37,215 nucleotides of DNA. It comes from Kitasatospora sp. DSM 101779 (GTDB lineage: Bacteria > Actinomycetota > Actinomycetes > Streptomycetales > Streptomycetaceae). Position 1 is the first letter of the stretch. The number at the start of each line of letters is the position of its first letter. The position numbers were made by a program, and so were the translations under genes. The DNA is taken from the NCBI RefSeq assembly GCF_025655475.1, contig NZ_JAHTIK010000001.1, positions 3,170,472 through 3,207,686 on the forward strand. Reading direction: 5' to 3'. Shown piece by piece: positions 26,646 to 34,462 of the stretch. Below the pieces are notes generated by a model, which saw only the letters and a program-made list of their open reading frames with translations, did no database searches and was not told the origin of the DNA.

Positions 26646-27077
26646 TCACGGTTGACGCCCCGATTTGGGCTTGTCGTCCCGGGATTCGGGGTCGACGTAG
26701 TAGATCTTGGCCTTCATCGCGCCGCGCACCTGGAAGCCCGTCCAGATCAGCGCGCAGCCGAGCAGCGTGAAGCCGAACACCTTGGTGTCGAAGAGGGTGG
26801 TGTGCTTGAACACCGCCAGGACGACCGCGACCAGCAGGATCTGCGTCGTGTAGACCAGCAGCGCGGCCGCCATCATGATCTGCGGGTTGTTCCTGGTGAG
26901 CCGGTCGAGCGCGACCTGGCCGAAGCTGAAGAACGCCATCACCAGCAGCGTCGCGAAGACTGCGCCGATCAGTCCCTTGGCCCCCACGACTGCGAAGGCG
27001 ATCACAGCGGCAATCAGGCCGGCGACCGCAGTGGGGATTGCGGCGCCTCGGATGATCCGGGCGTCGTGGGACGGCAT
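26646..27077 (-). CDS. atpI: ATP synthase protein I
   Basis: A 143-residue membrane protein with four hydrophobic helices (IPTAVAGLIAAVIAFAVVG, LIGAVFATLLVMAFFSFGQVAL, IMMAAALLVYTTQILLVAVVLAVF and VFGFTLLGCALIWTGFQVR). It has the size and position of AtpI, the first gene of the atp operon, which assists c-ring assembly or ion uptake. It is poorly conserved, so the call rests on topology and on its place directly before atpB-E-F-H-A-G-D-C. I choose the ATG at 27077, with GGAG about 10 bases upstream. An open frame extends to 27149. A 15-base repeat doubles the start region. Confidence 0.88.
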   Translation of the reverse strand: MPSHDARIIRGAAIPTAVAGLIAAVIAFAVVGAKGLIGAVFATLLVMAFFSFGQVALDRLTRNNPQIMMAAALLVYTTQILLVAVVLAVFKHTTLFDTKVFGFTLLGCALIWTGFQVRGAMKAKIYYVDPESRDDKPKSGRQP

Positions 27078-27106
27078 GTCGGCAACTCCGGCGGCATGTC
27101 GGCAAC
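27072..27106. repeat. 15-bp direct repeat over the atpI start
   Basis: CGGCATGTCGGCAAC occurs at 27072-27086 and 27092-27106, a 20-base period. The first copy contains the atpI ATG. The second carries an identical ATG context 20 bases upstream, out of frame. Confidence 0.7.
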
Positions 27107-27255
27107 GGGGGACTGGCATGTGGGTGTGCGCGGCGGGGGAACGCCGCACCGGGAACCACGGCCGCAGGCCGGCCGCTCGACGGCGAGCCAGTCGAGTGGA
27201 CCGACCGGGGTGGAAAGCGCTCCACCCGTCAGGTCTTTCGGCGTGTTCTCGGTAC

Positions 27256-27273
27256 TCGTGAACGGTATCACAA
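27256..27273 (-). promoter_or_regulatory. Candidate Rex operator in the atp promoter
   Basis: On the minus strand the 18 bases read TTGTGATACCGTTCACGA. The Rex operator consensus is TTGTGAANNNNTTCACAA, so the match misses only two fixed positions. It overlaps a -10-like TAGTTT (27272-27277) by two bases and continues downstream, where repressor binding would block initiation. Rex releases DNA when NADH rises, which would link ATP synthase expression to redox state. The site is seen directly and the regulation is inferred. Confidence 0.65.
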
Positions 27274-27300
27274 ACTATTTGATGAGAGCTTTACCATGAA
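27272..27300 (-). promoter_or_regulatory. Probable atp operon promoter
   Basis: TAGTTT (27272-27277, minus strand) fits the -10 pattern. TTCATG (27295-27300) at 17-base spacing is a poor -35. The block is the most A/T-rich stretch upstream of atpI. The leader would be about 190 bases. Confidence 0.45.
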
Positions 27301-27407
27301 CGTGTGGTACCTGTCACACCGATGGCCCAAGGGTGCCGCCGTACGGGTGAGGGCTGTTGACGACGGGTCAGACACTGCGGCGGGCGTGTCGCGGATGCCC
27401 TCCCGCG

Positions 27408-27435
27408 GCGCGCCCGGGCCGGCCGCGGGGCGCGC
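27408..27435 (-). terminator. Terminator-like stem after the wecA-type gene
   Basis: GCGCGCCC (27408-27415) pairs with GGGCGCGC (27428-27435), with a G/C-rich 12-base loop, 12 bases after the stop. It would separate this gene from the atp operon downstream. Confidence 0.5.
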
Positions 27436-27447
27436 GGACGGGCCCGG

Positions 27448-28800
27448 TCAGCCCTTGGCCCGGCTCCGCTGTCCGATCGCGGTGGCGCCGCTGCCGATCC
27501 GGCTCAGCAGGGCCTTGTCCTTGGCGGAGAGCTCGGCCATCGCGGGAGTCCCGGCCGCCTCGCCGGCGTCGTCGGCCGCGGCGGTGAGGGCCTCCACGGC
27601 GGCCGCGGGGCCGGTCGCCGGCTCCTCGGCCCGGGCCTTGCGGTAGCGGGGCGGCACGACGGCCTGCACGGCCCGCGGCGCGTGCGGGCGGAAGCGCGGC
27701 ATCAGCAGCACGACCAGGCCGACCAGGCAGAGCCCGGCGAAGGCCAGCACCACGGTGCGCCCGGTGTGGGTGACCGAGAAGGCGACGGTGCCGAAGGCGA
27801 TCAGTGCGGCCCAGAAGTACATGATCAGCACCGCACGGCTGTGCGAGTGGCCGACCTGCAGCAGGCGGTGGTGCAGGTGCTGCTTGTCGGCGGCGAACGG
27901 CGACTTGCCGGCCCAGGTGCGGCGGACGACGGCGAGCAGCAGGTCGGCCAGCGGCAGCGCGATGACGGTCAGCGGCAGCAGCAGCGGGATGTAGATCGGC
28001 ACCAGGGTGTGCACGGTGGCGGTCTGCGAACCGGTCTGCGCGGTGATCAGGTCGGGGTCGACGCGGCCGGTGATCGAGATCGCGGCGACGGCCAGCATCA
28101 GGCCGAGCATCATCGAGCCGGAGTCGCCCATGAAGATCCGGGCGGGGTGCAGGTTGTGCGGCAGGAAGCCCAGGCACATGCCGATCAGCACGGCGGTGAA
28201 CAGCACGGCAGGGGCGGCGTCGTTGACGCCGTAACCGATCCAGAGCCGGTACGAGTACAGGAAGAACGCCATCGCGGCGATGCAGACCATGCCGGCCGCC
28301 AGGCCGTCCAGGCCGTCGATGAAGTTCACCGCGTTGACCATGACGACGACCAGCGCCACCGAAATGATCATGCCCTGGGTCGGGGTGACGGCCACCGGGC
28401 CGACGCCGGGCACCGGGATCGAGATGACCGTCACGCCCTGCCAGACCATGACGCCGGCGGCGATCATCTGGCCGCCCAGCTTCACCAGCGCGTCCACGCC
28501 CCACTTGTCGTCCAGCACACCGAGGACGAACATGATCCCGGCCCCGGAGAGCAGCGCCCTGACGTCCGCGCTCTGGATGAAGAGCCGCCCGATGTTGGTC
28601 AGTTGGGAGGCGACCAGCAGGCCGGCGCAGAGCCCGCCGAACATCGCGATGCCGCCGAGCCGCGGGGTGGGCTCGCGGTGCACGTCGCGCGCCCGGACAG
28701 CCGGCATCGCACCGGCCGCGATCGCGAACTTCCGCACCGGGCTGACCAGCAGGTACGTCACCGCTGCGGTGACGAAGAGCACCAGGAGATACTCACGCAC
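27448..28800 (-). CDS. WecA/MraY-family lipid-carrier sugar-phosphate transferase
   Basis: A 450-residue polytopic membrane enzyme with about eleven helices. The family's catalytic motifs are present: GVLDDK near residue 95, NFIDGLDGLA near 160, FMGDSGSM near 222, and the HIHH-type motif KQHLHHRLL near 308. The last motif points to WecA-like UDP-HexNAc:polyprenol-P transferases (linkage-unit or arabinogalactan type) rather than MraY. A cytoplasmic tail of about 80 residues follows the last helix and is Ala-rich. The GTG at 28800 lies six bases after AGGAGG, and the GTG at 28803 is only three away. It probably makes the first lipid intermediate of a wall polymer. The LCP gene in this window encodes an enzyme class that attaches such polymers. 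Confidence 0.9.
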   Translation of the reverse strand: MREYLLVLFVTAAVTYLLVSPVRKFAIAAGAMPAVRARDVHREPTPRLGGIAMFGGLCAGLLVASQLTNIGRLFIQSADVRALLSGAGIMFVLGVLDDKWGVDALVKLGGQMIAAGVMVWQGVTVISIPVPGVGPVAVTPTQGMIISVALVVVMVNAVNFIDGLDGLAAGMVCIAAMAFFLYSYRLWIGYGVNDAAPAVLFTAVLIGMCLGFLPHNLHPARIFMGDSGSMMLGLMLAVAAISITGRVDPDLITAQTGSQTATVHTLVPIYIPLLLPLTVIALPLADLLLAVVRRTWAGKSPFAADKQHLHHRLLQVGHSHSRAVLIMYFWAALIAFGTVAFSVTHTGRTVVLAFAGLCLVGLVVLLMPRFRPHAPRAVQAVVPPRYRKARAEEPATGPAAAVEALTAAADDAGEAAGTPAMAELSAKDKALLSRIGSGATAIGQRSRAKG

Positions 28801-28831
28801 CACTGGCCTCCTGCATCACGGTCCGACGGAT

Positions 28832-28848
28832 GAGTACGGAGCGTACTC
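28832..28848 (-). promoter_or_regulatory. Perfect dyad upstream of the wecA-type gene
   Basis: GAGTACG-GAG-CGTACTC has perfect 7-base arms. It lies about 30 bases before the start, downstream of a TAAGGT -10-like hexamer (28889-28894, minus strand). It may be an operator or a leader hairpin. Confidence 0.4.
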
Positions 28849-28995
28849 CCGGGATGGTTCGGGGTTCGAGGTGCGTCGCCACGGTCACACCTTATTGAGT
28901 CGGACGACCGGGGCGTGCACCGCGGTTCTCCCCGGACGGTGCGCAGGCCCCGCTCGGACCCCGGAGAGGGCTCTGGACGGTCCCGCCGCGCCGCC

Positions 28996-30291
28996 TCAGC
29001 GGCGCCCGGAGAAGGCCCGTGCGAGCTCGCGCACCCGCCCCGAGATCCGGGCCTGCGGGCCGCCGCGCAGCAGCTCCCCGATCAGGCCGCCGACCTCGGC
29101 GAGCTCGGCCGGCCCCATGCCCTGGGCGGCCGCCGCACCGGTGCCCAGCCGGATCCCGGAGGCCTCGGCGGCCGGCGCCGGGTCGAAGGGCAGCGCGCAC
29201 TTGCCGAGCATCAGCCCGGCGGCGGCGCAGCGCCGCTCCGCGTCGACGCCGCTGAGGCCGAGCGGGCTGACGTCGGCGGTCACCAGGTGGGTGTCGGTGC
29301 CCCCGGTCGTCGGCCGGACGCCGTGCTCGGCGAGCGCGCCCGCGAGGGCCCGGGCGCCGTCCACGGCCCGCCGGGCGTAGGCCGCGAAGTCCGCGCCGGC
29401 GGCCTCGGCGAGGGCCACGGCCTTGCCGGCCACCTCGTTCATCGCGGCGCCGCCCTGGGTGAACGGGAAGACCGCCCGGTCGATCCGGTCGGCGAGCTCC
29501 ACGGTGGACAGCAGCAGGCCGCCGCGCGGGCCGCGGAGCAGCTTGTGCGTGGCGGCGACGGTGACGTCCGCGTACGGCACCGGGGAGGGCGCCAGGCCGG
29601 CCGCGACGAGCCCGGTGGTCTGGGCGGCGGAGGCGATCAGGTAGGCGTCGACCTCGTCGGCGACGGCGCGGAAGGCGGCCCAGTCGACGTGCCGGGGGTA
29701 GGAGATGCCGCCGGCGATGATCGCCTTCGGGCGGTGCCGGTGGGCGAGTTCGCGGACCTGCCCCAGGTCGATCCGGCCGTCGTCCTCGCGGACGCCGTAG
29801 CCGACGAATTCGAACCACCGGCCGGAGAAGTTGGCGCGCGAACCGCAGCTGAGGTGGCCGCCGTGCTCCAGCGACATCGCGAGCACCGTGTCGCCGGGGC
29901 GCAGCAGCGCCGCGTAGGCCGCGAGCATCGCCGAAGTCGCCGACCGGGGCTGGACGTTGGCGTGCGGGGCGGCGAACAGCTGGCGGGCCCGGTCGACCGC
30001 CAGCAGTTCGGCGGTGTCAGCCAGCGCGCAGCCGGTGTGGTGGCGCCGGCCCGGGTAGCCCTCGGCGTACTTGTCGATCAGCGGGCCGCCGAGCGCGGCC
30101 AGCACGGCGGGGCTGGTGATGTTCTCGCCGGCCAGCAGCTGCAGGCTCTCCGCCCGTCGTTCGGCCTCCGCGGTGAGCAGGTCGGCCAGCAGCGGGTCGG
30201 CCCGGCGGAGCGCCTCCGCGGCCTCCCAGCGCTCCCCGGCGGCGGGAGCATCGATCTCGGTCGGGCCGTGCACGGTGGGGGTGACGGACAT
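28996..30291 (-). CDS. Divergent serine hydroxymethyltransferase-like PLP-fold protein
   Basis: A 431-residue fold-type-I PLP protein that aligns along its length with SHMT: DKYAEGYPG (73-81), HGGHL, NFSG, VAATHKLLRGPRGG with Schiff-base Lys250, and SGIRLGT with carboxylate-binding Arg381. Several active-site residues of E. coli GlyA are replaced: Asp200 and His203 of DMAH by Ser221 and Gln224 (SAAQ), Ser35 by Gly55, Tyr64-Tyr65 by His84-His85, and Ser175 by a hydrophobic residue. The folate-site NKN is GKC. It is therefore unlikely to be a normal SHMT and may catalyse another reaction or none. The ATG at 30291 has GGGAGC seven bases upstream. An open frame reaches 30498 but lacks homology. 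It lies between the phosphatase gene and the wecA-type gene, all on one strand. Confidence 0.8.
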   Translation of the reverse strand: MSVTPTVHGPTEIDAPAAGERWEAAEALRRADPLLADLLTAEAERRAESLQLLAGENITSPAVLAALGGPLIDKYAEGYPGRRHHTGCALADTAELLAVDRARQLFAAPHANVQPRSATSAMLAAYAALLRPGDTVLAMSLEHGGHLSCGSRANFSGRWFEFVGYGVREDDGRIDLGQVRELAHRHRPKAIIAGGISYPRHVDWAAFRAVADEVDAYLIASAAQTTGLVAAGLAPSPVPYADVTVAATHKLLRGPRGGLLLSTVELADRIDRAVFPFTQGGAAMNEVAGKAVALAEAAGADFAAYARRAVDGARALAGALAEHGVRPTTGGTDTHLVTADVSPLGLSGVDAERRCAAAGLMLGKCALPFDPAPAAEASGIRLGTGAAAAQGMGPAELAEVGGLIGELLRGGPQARISGRVRELARAFSGRR

Positions 30292-30574
30292 GGCGCAGCT
30301 CCCGGAAGCGGCGGGCGGGTCCCTCCAGCGTAGGTCGGGGCCGCCCCGGTGGCCCGCCCGCACACGGCCGCGTTGCGCCGTCGGAGAGCGCCCGGCGCTC
30401 GGCGCCGCGGACGGCCCGTCGACCGCCGTCGACAGCCACGCACGCCCCGGGCACGCCGCGCGCACGGTTCCTCCACCTGATCCCCCGCAATCCCCCACCG
30501 TGGACGGGTGCGCGGTGCCCGGATGCGCCGTCAGGGGCGCCCGGAGGCCCCGGCGGCCCTCGCGGACGCACGGG

Positions 30575-31264
30575 TCAGGACCTGCCGTGCACTCCCGTCA
30601 GGGCGGTGACGACCGGGTCGAGGGCGTCGAATATCTCCTCGCCGCAGTTGCGGAACATGCCGATCGGCGCGCCGTACGGGTCGTCGACCTCGTCCGACTC
30701 CGGGGAGGCCGCCAGCAGCCAGCCGCGCAGCGCCGCGGCGGCCCGCACCAGGGCCCGGGCCCGCTCCGGCAGCTGGGCGCCGCCGCGGGGCTCGGGCAGG
30801 GTGACCGGGTCGATCCGCCGGACCAGCCGGGTGAACTCCTTGAGCGTGAAGGTACGCAGGCCGGCCGCGTGGCCCATGGATATCACCTGGGCGCGGTGGT
30901 CGAGCGTGGCGGTGAGCACCAGGTCGGCGTCGATGACGTGCTCGTCCAGCAGCTCCCGGCCGGCGAAGCCGGCACTGTCCACGCCGTACTCGCCGAGCAC
31001 GGTGGCCGCGTGCGCCTCCATCGGCGCGCCCTCGTGGCCCCACGTCCCGGCGCTCTCCACCACGAAGCGGTGCGAGGCGGCGCCGAGCCGGGCGGCCAGC
31101 TCGTGGCGGGTGAGCCGCTCGGCGATCGGCGAGCGGCACACGTTCCCGGTGCAGACGAAGAGGATCCGGAAGGTGTCGACCGGTTGCGGCGCGGTCGCCC
31201 GGTACGGGACGGCCGCGAACCGGGCCGGGCCGGGGCCCGCGGCGTACAGGGACGCAGCGGTCAA
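30575..31264 (-). CDS. Low-molecular-weight protein-tyrosine phosphatase
   Basis: A 229-residue LMW-PTP with an N-terminal extension of about 30 residues and an insert in the second half, longer than the usual 150-180. The P-loop VCTGNVCRSP gives nucleophile Cys38 and Arg44. The general acid is an Asp in DEVDDPYG near residue 202. Such enzymes commonly reverse BY-kinase-type tyrosine phosphorylation or act in envelope polymer control. The start is TTG at 31264, overlapping the TGA of the upstream gene as TTGA, with GGAGG eight bases away, so the two are translationally coupled. There is a 283-base gap to the next gene in which I see no gene or clear terminator. Confidence 0.88.
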   Translation of the reverse strand: MTAASLYAAGPGPARFAAVPYRATAPQPVDTFRILFVCTGNVCRSPIAERLTRHELAARLGAASHRFVVESAGTWGHEGAPMEAHAATVLGEYGVDSAGFAGRELLDEHVIDADLVLTATLDHRAQVISMGHAAGLRTFTLKEFTRLVRRIDPVTLPEPRGGAQLPERARALVRAAAALRGWLLAASPESDEVDDPYGAPIGMFRNCGEEIFDALDPVVTALTGVHGRS

Positions 31265-31908
31265 CTGCCGGCCTCCAGGTCCGGAACGACCTCCCTCAGC
31301 TGCTCGACGCTGATCGCGCCCGCCCGCAGCACGACGGGGGTCTTGCCGGTGACGTCGACGATGGTGGAGGCCGTGGCGTGGTCCGCGCGGCCGCCGTCCA
31401 GGTACACCGAGATGGCGTCGCCGAGCTGGCCCTGGGCCTCGTCGCAGGTCGCGGGCGAGGGGCCGCCGGTCTTGTTGGCGCTGGAGACGGCGAGCGGGCC
31501 GGTCGCGTTGAGCAGCTCCAGGGCGACGGGGTGCAGCGGCATCCGGACAGCGACGGTGCCGCGGGTGTCGCCGAGGTCCCAGCGCAGCGAGGGCTGGTGG
31601 CGGGCGACCAGGGTCAGGCCGCCCGGCCAGAAGGCGTCGACGAGCTCCCAGGCCTGCTCGGAGAAGTCGGTGACCAGGCCGTGCAGGGTGGTCGGCGAGC
31701 CGACGAGCACCGGGGAGGGCATGTTGCGGCCGCGGCCCTTGGCGTCGAGCAGGGCGCCCACGGCCTCCGGGGAGAACGCGTCGGCGCCCACGCCGTACAG
31801 GGTGTCCGTCGGCAGCACGACGAGCTCGCCGCGGCGGATCGCCGAAGCGGCCTCGCGCAGCCCGGTGGCGCGGTCCCCGGTATCGGCACAGTCGTAGCGG
31901 CGGCTCAT
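31261..31908 (-). CDS. L-threonylcarbamoyladenylate synthase (Sua5/TsaC family)
   Basis: A 215-residue YrdC-fold enzyme that makes threonylcarbamoyl-AMP from Thr, bicarbonate and ATP for t6A37 of tRNAs reading ANN codons. The motifs are LPTDTLYGVGADAF, KGRGRNMPSPVLVGS, FWPGGLTLV, TVAVRMPLHP, and SSANKTGGPS. It lacks the extra C-terminal Sua5 domain, as in TsaC, but has the usual actinobacterial length. AAGGGGA lies about 9 bases before the ATG at 31908. It lies 82 bases downstream of prmC and overlaps the phosphatase gene by four bases. This order (prfA-prmC-sua5) is widespread. Confidence 0.94.
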   Translation of the reverse strand: MSRRYDCADTGDRATGLREAASAIRRGELVVLPTDTLYGVGADAFSPEAVGALLDAKGRGRNMPSPVLVGSPTTLHGLVTDFSEQAWELVDAFWPGGLTLVARHQPSLRWDLGDTRGTVAVRMPLHPVALELLNATGPLAVSSANKTGGPSPATCDEAQGQLGDAISVYLDGGRADHATASTIVDVTGKTPVVLRAGAISVEQLREVVPDLEAGS

Positions 31909-31990
31909 CGGTGCGGTCCCCTTCCGAAGTTCACGGCGAAGTCACGAAGTCACAGGGCGGCGCGGCGCGCGGTGCTGCCGCGGCGGCCGG

Positions 31991-32857
31991 TCACGGCATC
32001 GCCCGGCGGGCGGTGGTGAAGCGCGGCCGGCTGTTGAGGTCGCGGTGGTCGGCGGCGTCCGTCCACCCGCCCTCCTCGTTGAAGATCCAGGGCACCTGCC
32101 CGCCCTGGGTGTCGGCGTGCTCGATGACCACCGCGCCGCCGGGGCGCAGCAGCCGGGCGGCGACCCGCTCGATGCCGCGGATGGTGTCGAGGCCGTCCTC
32201 GCCGGAGAACAGCGACATCTGCGGGTCGTGGTCGCGGGCCTCGGGCGCGACGTACTCCCACTCGGTGAGCGGGATGTACGGCGGGTTGCTGATGACCAGG
32301 TCGAAGCGGCCGTCCCAGGAGCGGTCGTCCTCGAAGGCGCGGGTGGCGTCGCCCTCGTGCAGGAAGACCCGGGCGCGGTCGGGGCTGGTCGCGATGTTGC
32401 GCCGGGTGTAGGCGAGCGCGCCCTCGTCGAGCTCGAAGGCGTGCACGGTCGAGCGGGGCAGTTCCTGGGCGAGGGCGAGCGCGATGGCGCCCGAGCCGGT
32501 GCACAGGTCGACCACCAGGGGCTCGGCGACGTCCATGTCGCGGACGGCGTCTATGGCCCACTCGACGACGGTCTCGGTCTCCGGCCGGGGCACGAAGACG
32601 CCCGGGCCGACCTCCAGCTCCAGGTAGCGGAAGAACGCGTGCCCGGTGATGTGCTGCAGCGGTTCACGGGCCTCCCGGCGGGAGATCGCCTCCCAGTACC
32701 GGGCGTCGAAGTCGGCGTCGGGCACGGTGTGCAGCTGGCTGCGCTTGACGCCGTGGACGTGCGCGGCGAGCTCCTCCGCGTCGAAGCGCGGCGACGGCAC
32801 GCCGGCCGCGGCCAACCGCTGGGTGGCCTGCGCCACCTCGGCGAGCAGCAGGTTCAT
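31991..32857 (-). CDS. prmC: Release-factor glutamine methyltransferase PrmC (HemK)
   Basis: A 288-residue SAM-dependent enzyme that N5-methylates the Gln of the GGQ motif in release factors. The N-terminal helical domain (to about residue 85) recognises RF1/RF2. The SAM site is VDLCTGSGAIALALA (116-130). The catalytic NPPY motif is at 191-194. The substrate gene prfA is 40 bases upstream on the same strand, so enzyme and substrate are made together. AGAGGTG 5-11 bases before the ATG at 32857 supports the start. Confidence 0.96.
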   Translation of the reverse strand: MNLLLAEVAQATQRLAAAGVPSPRFDAEELAAHVHGVKRSQLHTVPDADFDARYWEAISRREAREPLQHITGHAFFRYLELEVGPGVFVPRPETETVVEWAIDAVRDMDVAEPLVVDLCTGSGAIALALAQELPRSTVHAFELDEGALAYTRRNIATSPDRARVFLHEGDATRAFEDDRSWDGRFDLVISNPPYIPLTEWEYVAPEARDHDPQMSLFSGEDGLDTIRGIERVAARLLRPGGAVVIEHADTQGGQVPWIFNEEGGWTDAADHRDLNSRPRFTTARRAMP

Positions 32858-32897
32858 CCGACCACACCTCTGACTTCTCGGGCGCCGGGCCCGGTTC

Positions 32898-33974
32898 TCA
32901 GTTCTCCTGGGCGGCGGCCAGCTTGGCTGCCGCGTCGGCGTCCACGCAGGACTGGATCACCGCGTTCAGGTCGCCGTCCAGCACCTGGTCCAGGTTGTAG
33001 GACTTGAAGCCGGTGCGGTGGTCGGAGATGCGGTTCTCCGGGAAGTTGTACGTCCGGATGCGCTCGGAGCGGTCGACGGTGCGGACCTGGCTGCGGCGGG
33101 CGTCGGAGGCCTCACGCTCGGCCTCCTCCTGGGCCGCCGCCAGCAGGCGCGAGCGCAGGATGCGCATCGCCTGCTCCTTGTTCTGCAGCTGGCTCTTCTC
33201 GTTCTGGCAGGAGGCCACGATACCGGTCGGCAGGTGGGTGATCCGGACGGCCGAGTCGGTGGTGTTGACGGACTGGCCGCCGGGGCCGGACGAGCGGTAG
33301 ACGTCGATCCGCAGGTCGTTGGCGTGGATCTCGACCTCGACCTCCTCGGCCTCCGGGGTGACGAGCACGCCCGCGGCGGAGGTGTGGATGCGGCCCTGCG
33401 ACTCGGTGGCCGGGACGCGCTGCACGCGGTGCACGCCGCCCTCGTACTTCAGCCGGGCCCAGACGCCCTGGCCGGGCTCGGCGCCGCCCCTGGTCTTCAC
33501 GGCGACGGAGACGTCCTTGTAGCCGCCGAGGTCGGACTCGTTGGAGTCGATGATCTCGGTCTTCCAGCCGACCCGCTCCGCGAAGCGCAGGTACATCCGC
33601 AGCAGGTCGCTGGCGAACAGCGCGGACTCCTCGCCGCCCTCGCCCGCCTTGACCTCCAGGATGACGTCCTTGTCGTCATTGGGGTCCCGCGGGACGAGCA
33701 GCAGCCGCAGCTCCTCGGTCAGCTCGTCGCGGCGGGCCTCGGCGGCCTTCGCCTCGGCGAGGAACTCCGGGTCCTCGGCGGCGAGCTCACGGGCGGCCTC
33801 GATGTCCTCGCCGGTCTGCCGCCAGGCGCGGTAGGTCCGGGTGATCGGGGTCAGCTCCGCGTAGCGCTTGGCGAGCTTGCGGGCGTTCGCCTGGTCGGCG
33901 TGCACCGAGGGATCGGCCAGCCTCGTCTCGAGGTCGGCGTGCTCGGCGAGGAGCTCTTCGACTGCCTCGAACAT
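32898..33974 (-). CDS. prfA: Peptide chain release factor 1
   Basis: A 358-residue RF1 that ends translation at UAA and UAG. The tripeptide anticodon is Pro-Ala-Thr in [10 protein letters not shown], which marks RF1 rather than RF2. The catalytic GGQ is in [17 protein letters not shown] near residue 232, with the Gln that PrmC methylates. The N-terminus ([21 protein letters not shown]) and the C-terminal [16 protein letters not shown] are normal. The ATG at 33974 has a rather distant GGGAAG. A two-stage hairpin lies between it and rpmE. Confidence 0.97.
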   Translation of the reverse strand: MFEAVEELLAEHADLETRLADPSVHADQANARKLAKRYAELTPITRTYRAWRQTGEDIEAARELAAEDPEFLAEAKAAEARRDELTEELRLLLVPRDPNDDKDVILEVKAGEGGEESALFASDLLRMYLRFAERVGWKTEIIDSNESDLGGYKDVSVAVKTRGGAEPGQGVWARLKYEGGVHRVQRVPATESQGRIHTSAAGVLVTPEAEEVEVEIHANDLRIDVYRSSGPGGQSVNTTDSAVRITHLPTGIVASCQNEKSQLQNKEQAMRILRSRLLAAAQEEAEREASDARRSQVRTVDRSERIRTYNFPENRISDHRTGFKSYNLDQVLDGDLNAVIQSCVDADAAAKLAAAQEN

Positions 33975-34054
33975 GGGGTGGGCCTACTTCCCTTGGGGTG
34001 GCGGTGGGACGGACGGGGTCGCGGCGCGCGGCGGCGCGGACCGGGGAGACGCGA

Positions 34055-34109
34055 ACGGCGCCGGCCCGACGTCCCCGCGGATGCGCGGGGACGCCGAGAC
34101 CGGCGCCGT
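34055..34109 (-). terminator. Two-tier hairpin between rpmE and prfA
   Basis: The outer arms 34055-34064 and 34100-34109 are 10-bp perfect complements. The inner arms CGTCCCCGCG (34070-34079) and CGCGGGGACG (34084-34093) are also perfect, with loop GATG. It begins 7 bases after the rpmE stop on the minus strand. It is likely a terminator or attenuator that lets rpmE be made in excess of prfA. Confidence 0.75.
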
Positions 34110-34116
34110 GGAAGCG

Positions 34117-34341
34117 CTAGGCCTTGCCGCCGCTGTGCTTCTTGCCGAAGCGGGCCTCGAAGCGGGCCACGCGGCCACCGGTGTCCATGATCTTCTGCTT
34201 GCCGGTGTAGAACGGGTGGCACGCCGAGCAGACCTCGGCGCGGATCTCGCCGCTGGTCTCGGTCGAGCGGGTGGTGAACTCGTTACCGCAGGTGCAGGTC
34301 ACCTTGGTCACGACGTACTCGGGGTGAACGTTGGCCTTCAA
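34117..34341 (-). CDS. rpmE: 50S ribosomal protein L31, zinc-binding (C+) form
   Basis: A 74-residue L31. The zinc ligands are present as CTCG and CSAC, marking the C+ form that stores zinc and is replaced by a C- paralogue under zinc starvation. The sequence [21 protein letters not shown] and [27 protein letters not shown] is typical. The start is TTG at 34341, with AGGAG seven bases upstream and the conserved MKANVHPEY terminus. I see no zinc-regulator (Zur) box in the gap upstream, but I cannot exclude one. Confidence 0.96.
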   Translation of the reverse strand: MKANVHPEYVVTKVTCTCGNEFTTRSTETSGEIRAEVCSACHPFYTGKQKIMDTGGRVARFEARFGKKHSGGKA

Positions 34342-34445
34342 GGGTCTCTCCTAGGTTTCGGGAGGGCACCGGGTCGGCGGCAGGCAGCCGCGCGTGAACC
34401 GGGACCGACGGACCAGTGTGCCAGCACCGGCCGTGTCTTCCCAAA

Positions 34446-34461
34446 CCGGGAGGCGGCCCGG
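34446..34461 (-). terminator. Short terminator-like hairpin after the LCP gene
   Basis: CCGGG (34446-34450) and CCCGG (34457-34461) pair immediately after the LCP stop and are followed on the minus strand by TTTGGG. The stem is only 5 bp, so it is weak. Confidence 0.35.
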
Positions 34462-34462
34462 A

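Larger units (their letters stand above)
27078..27447. other. 370-base region between wecA-type gene and atpI
   Basis: No gene is supported. From right to left on the minus strand it holds a terminator-like stem after the wecA-type gene (27408-27435), G/C-rich sequence, an A/T-rich promoter block (about 27245-27300) with a Rex-type dyad, and a leader of about 190 bases to atpI. Confidence 0.65.

Noticed and set aside
30292..30498. N-terminal extension of the SHMT-like protein (500 residues)
   Set aside because: The extra 69 residues are Arg/Gly/Pro-rich noise with no family match, and GGGAGC precedes the ATG at 30291.
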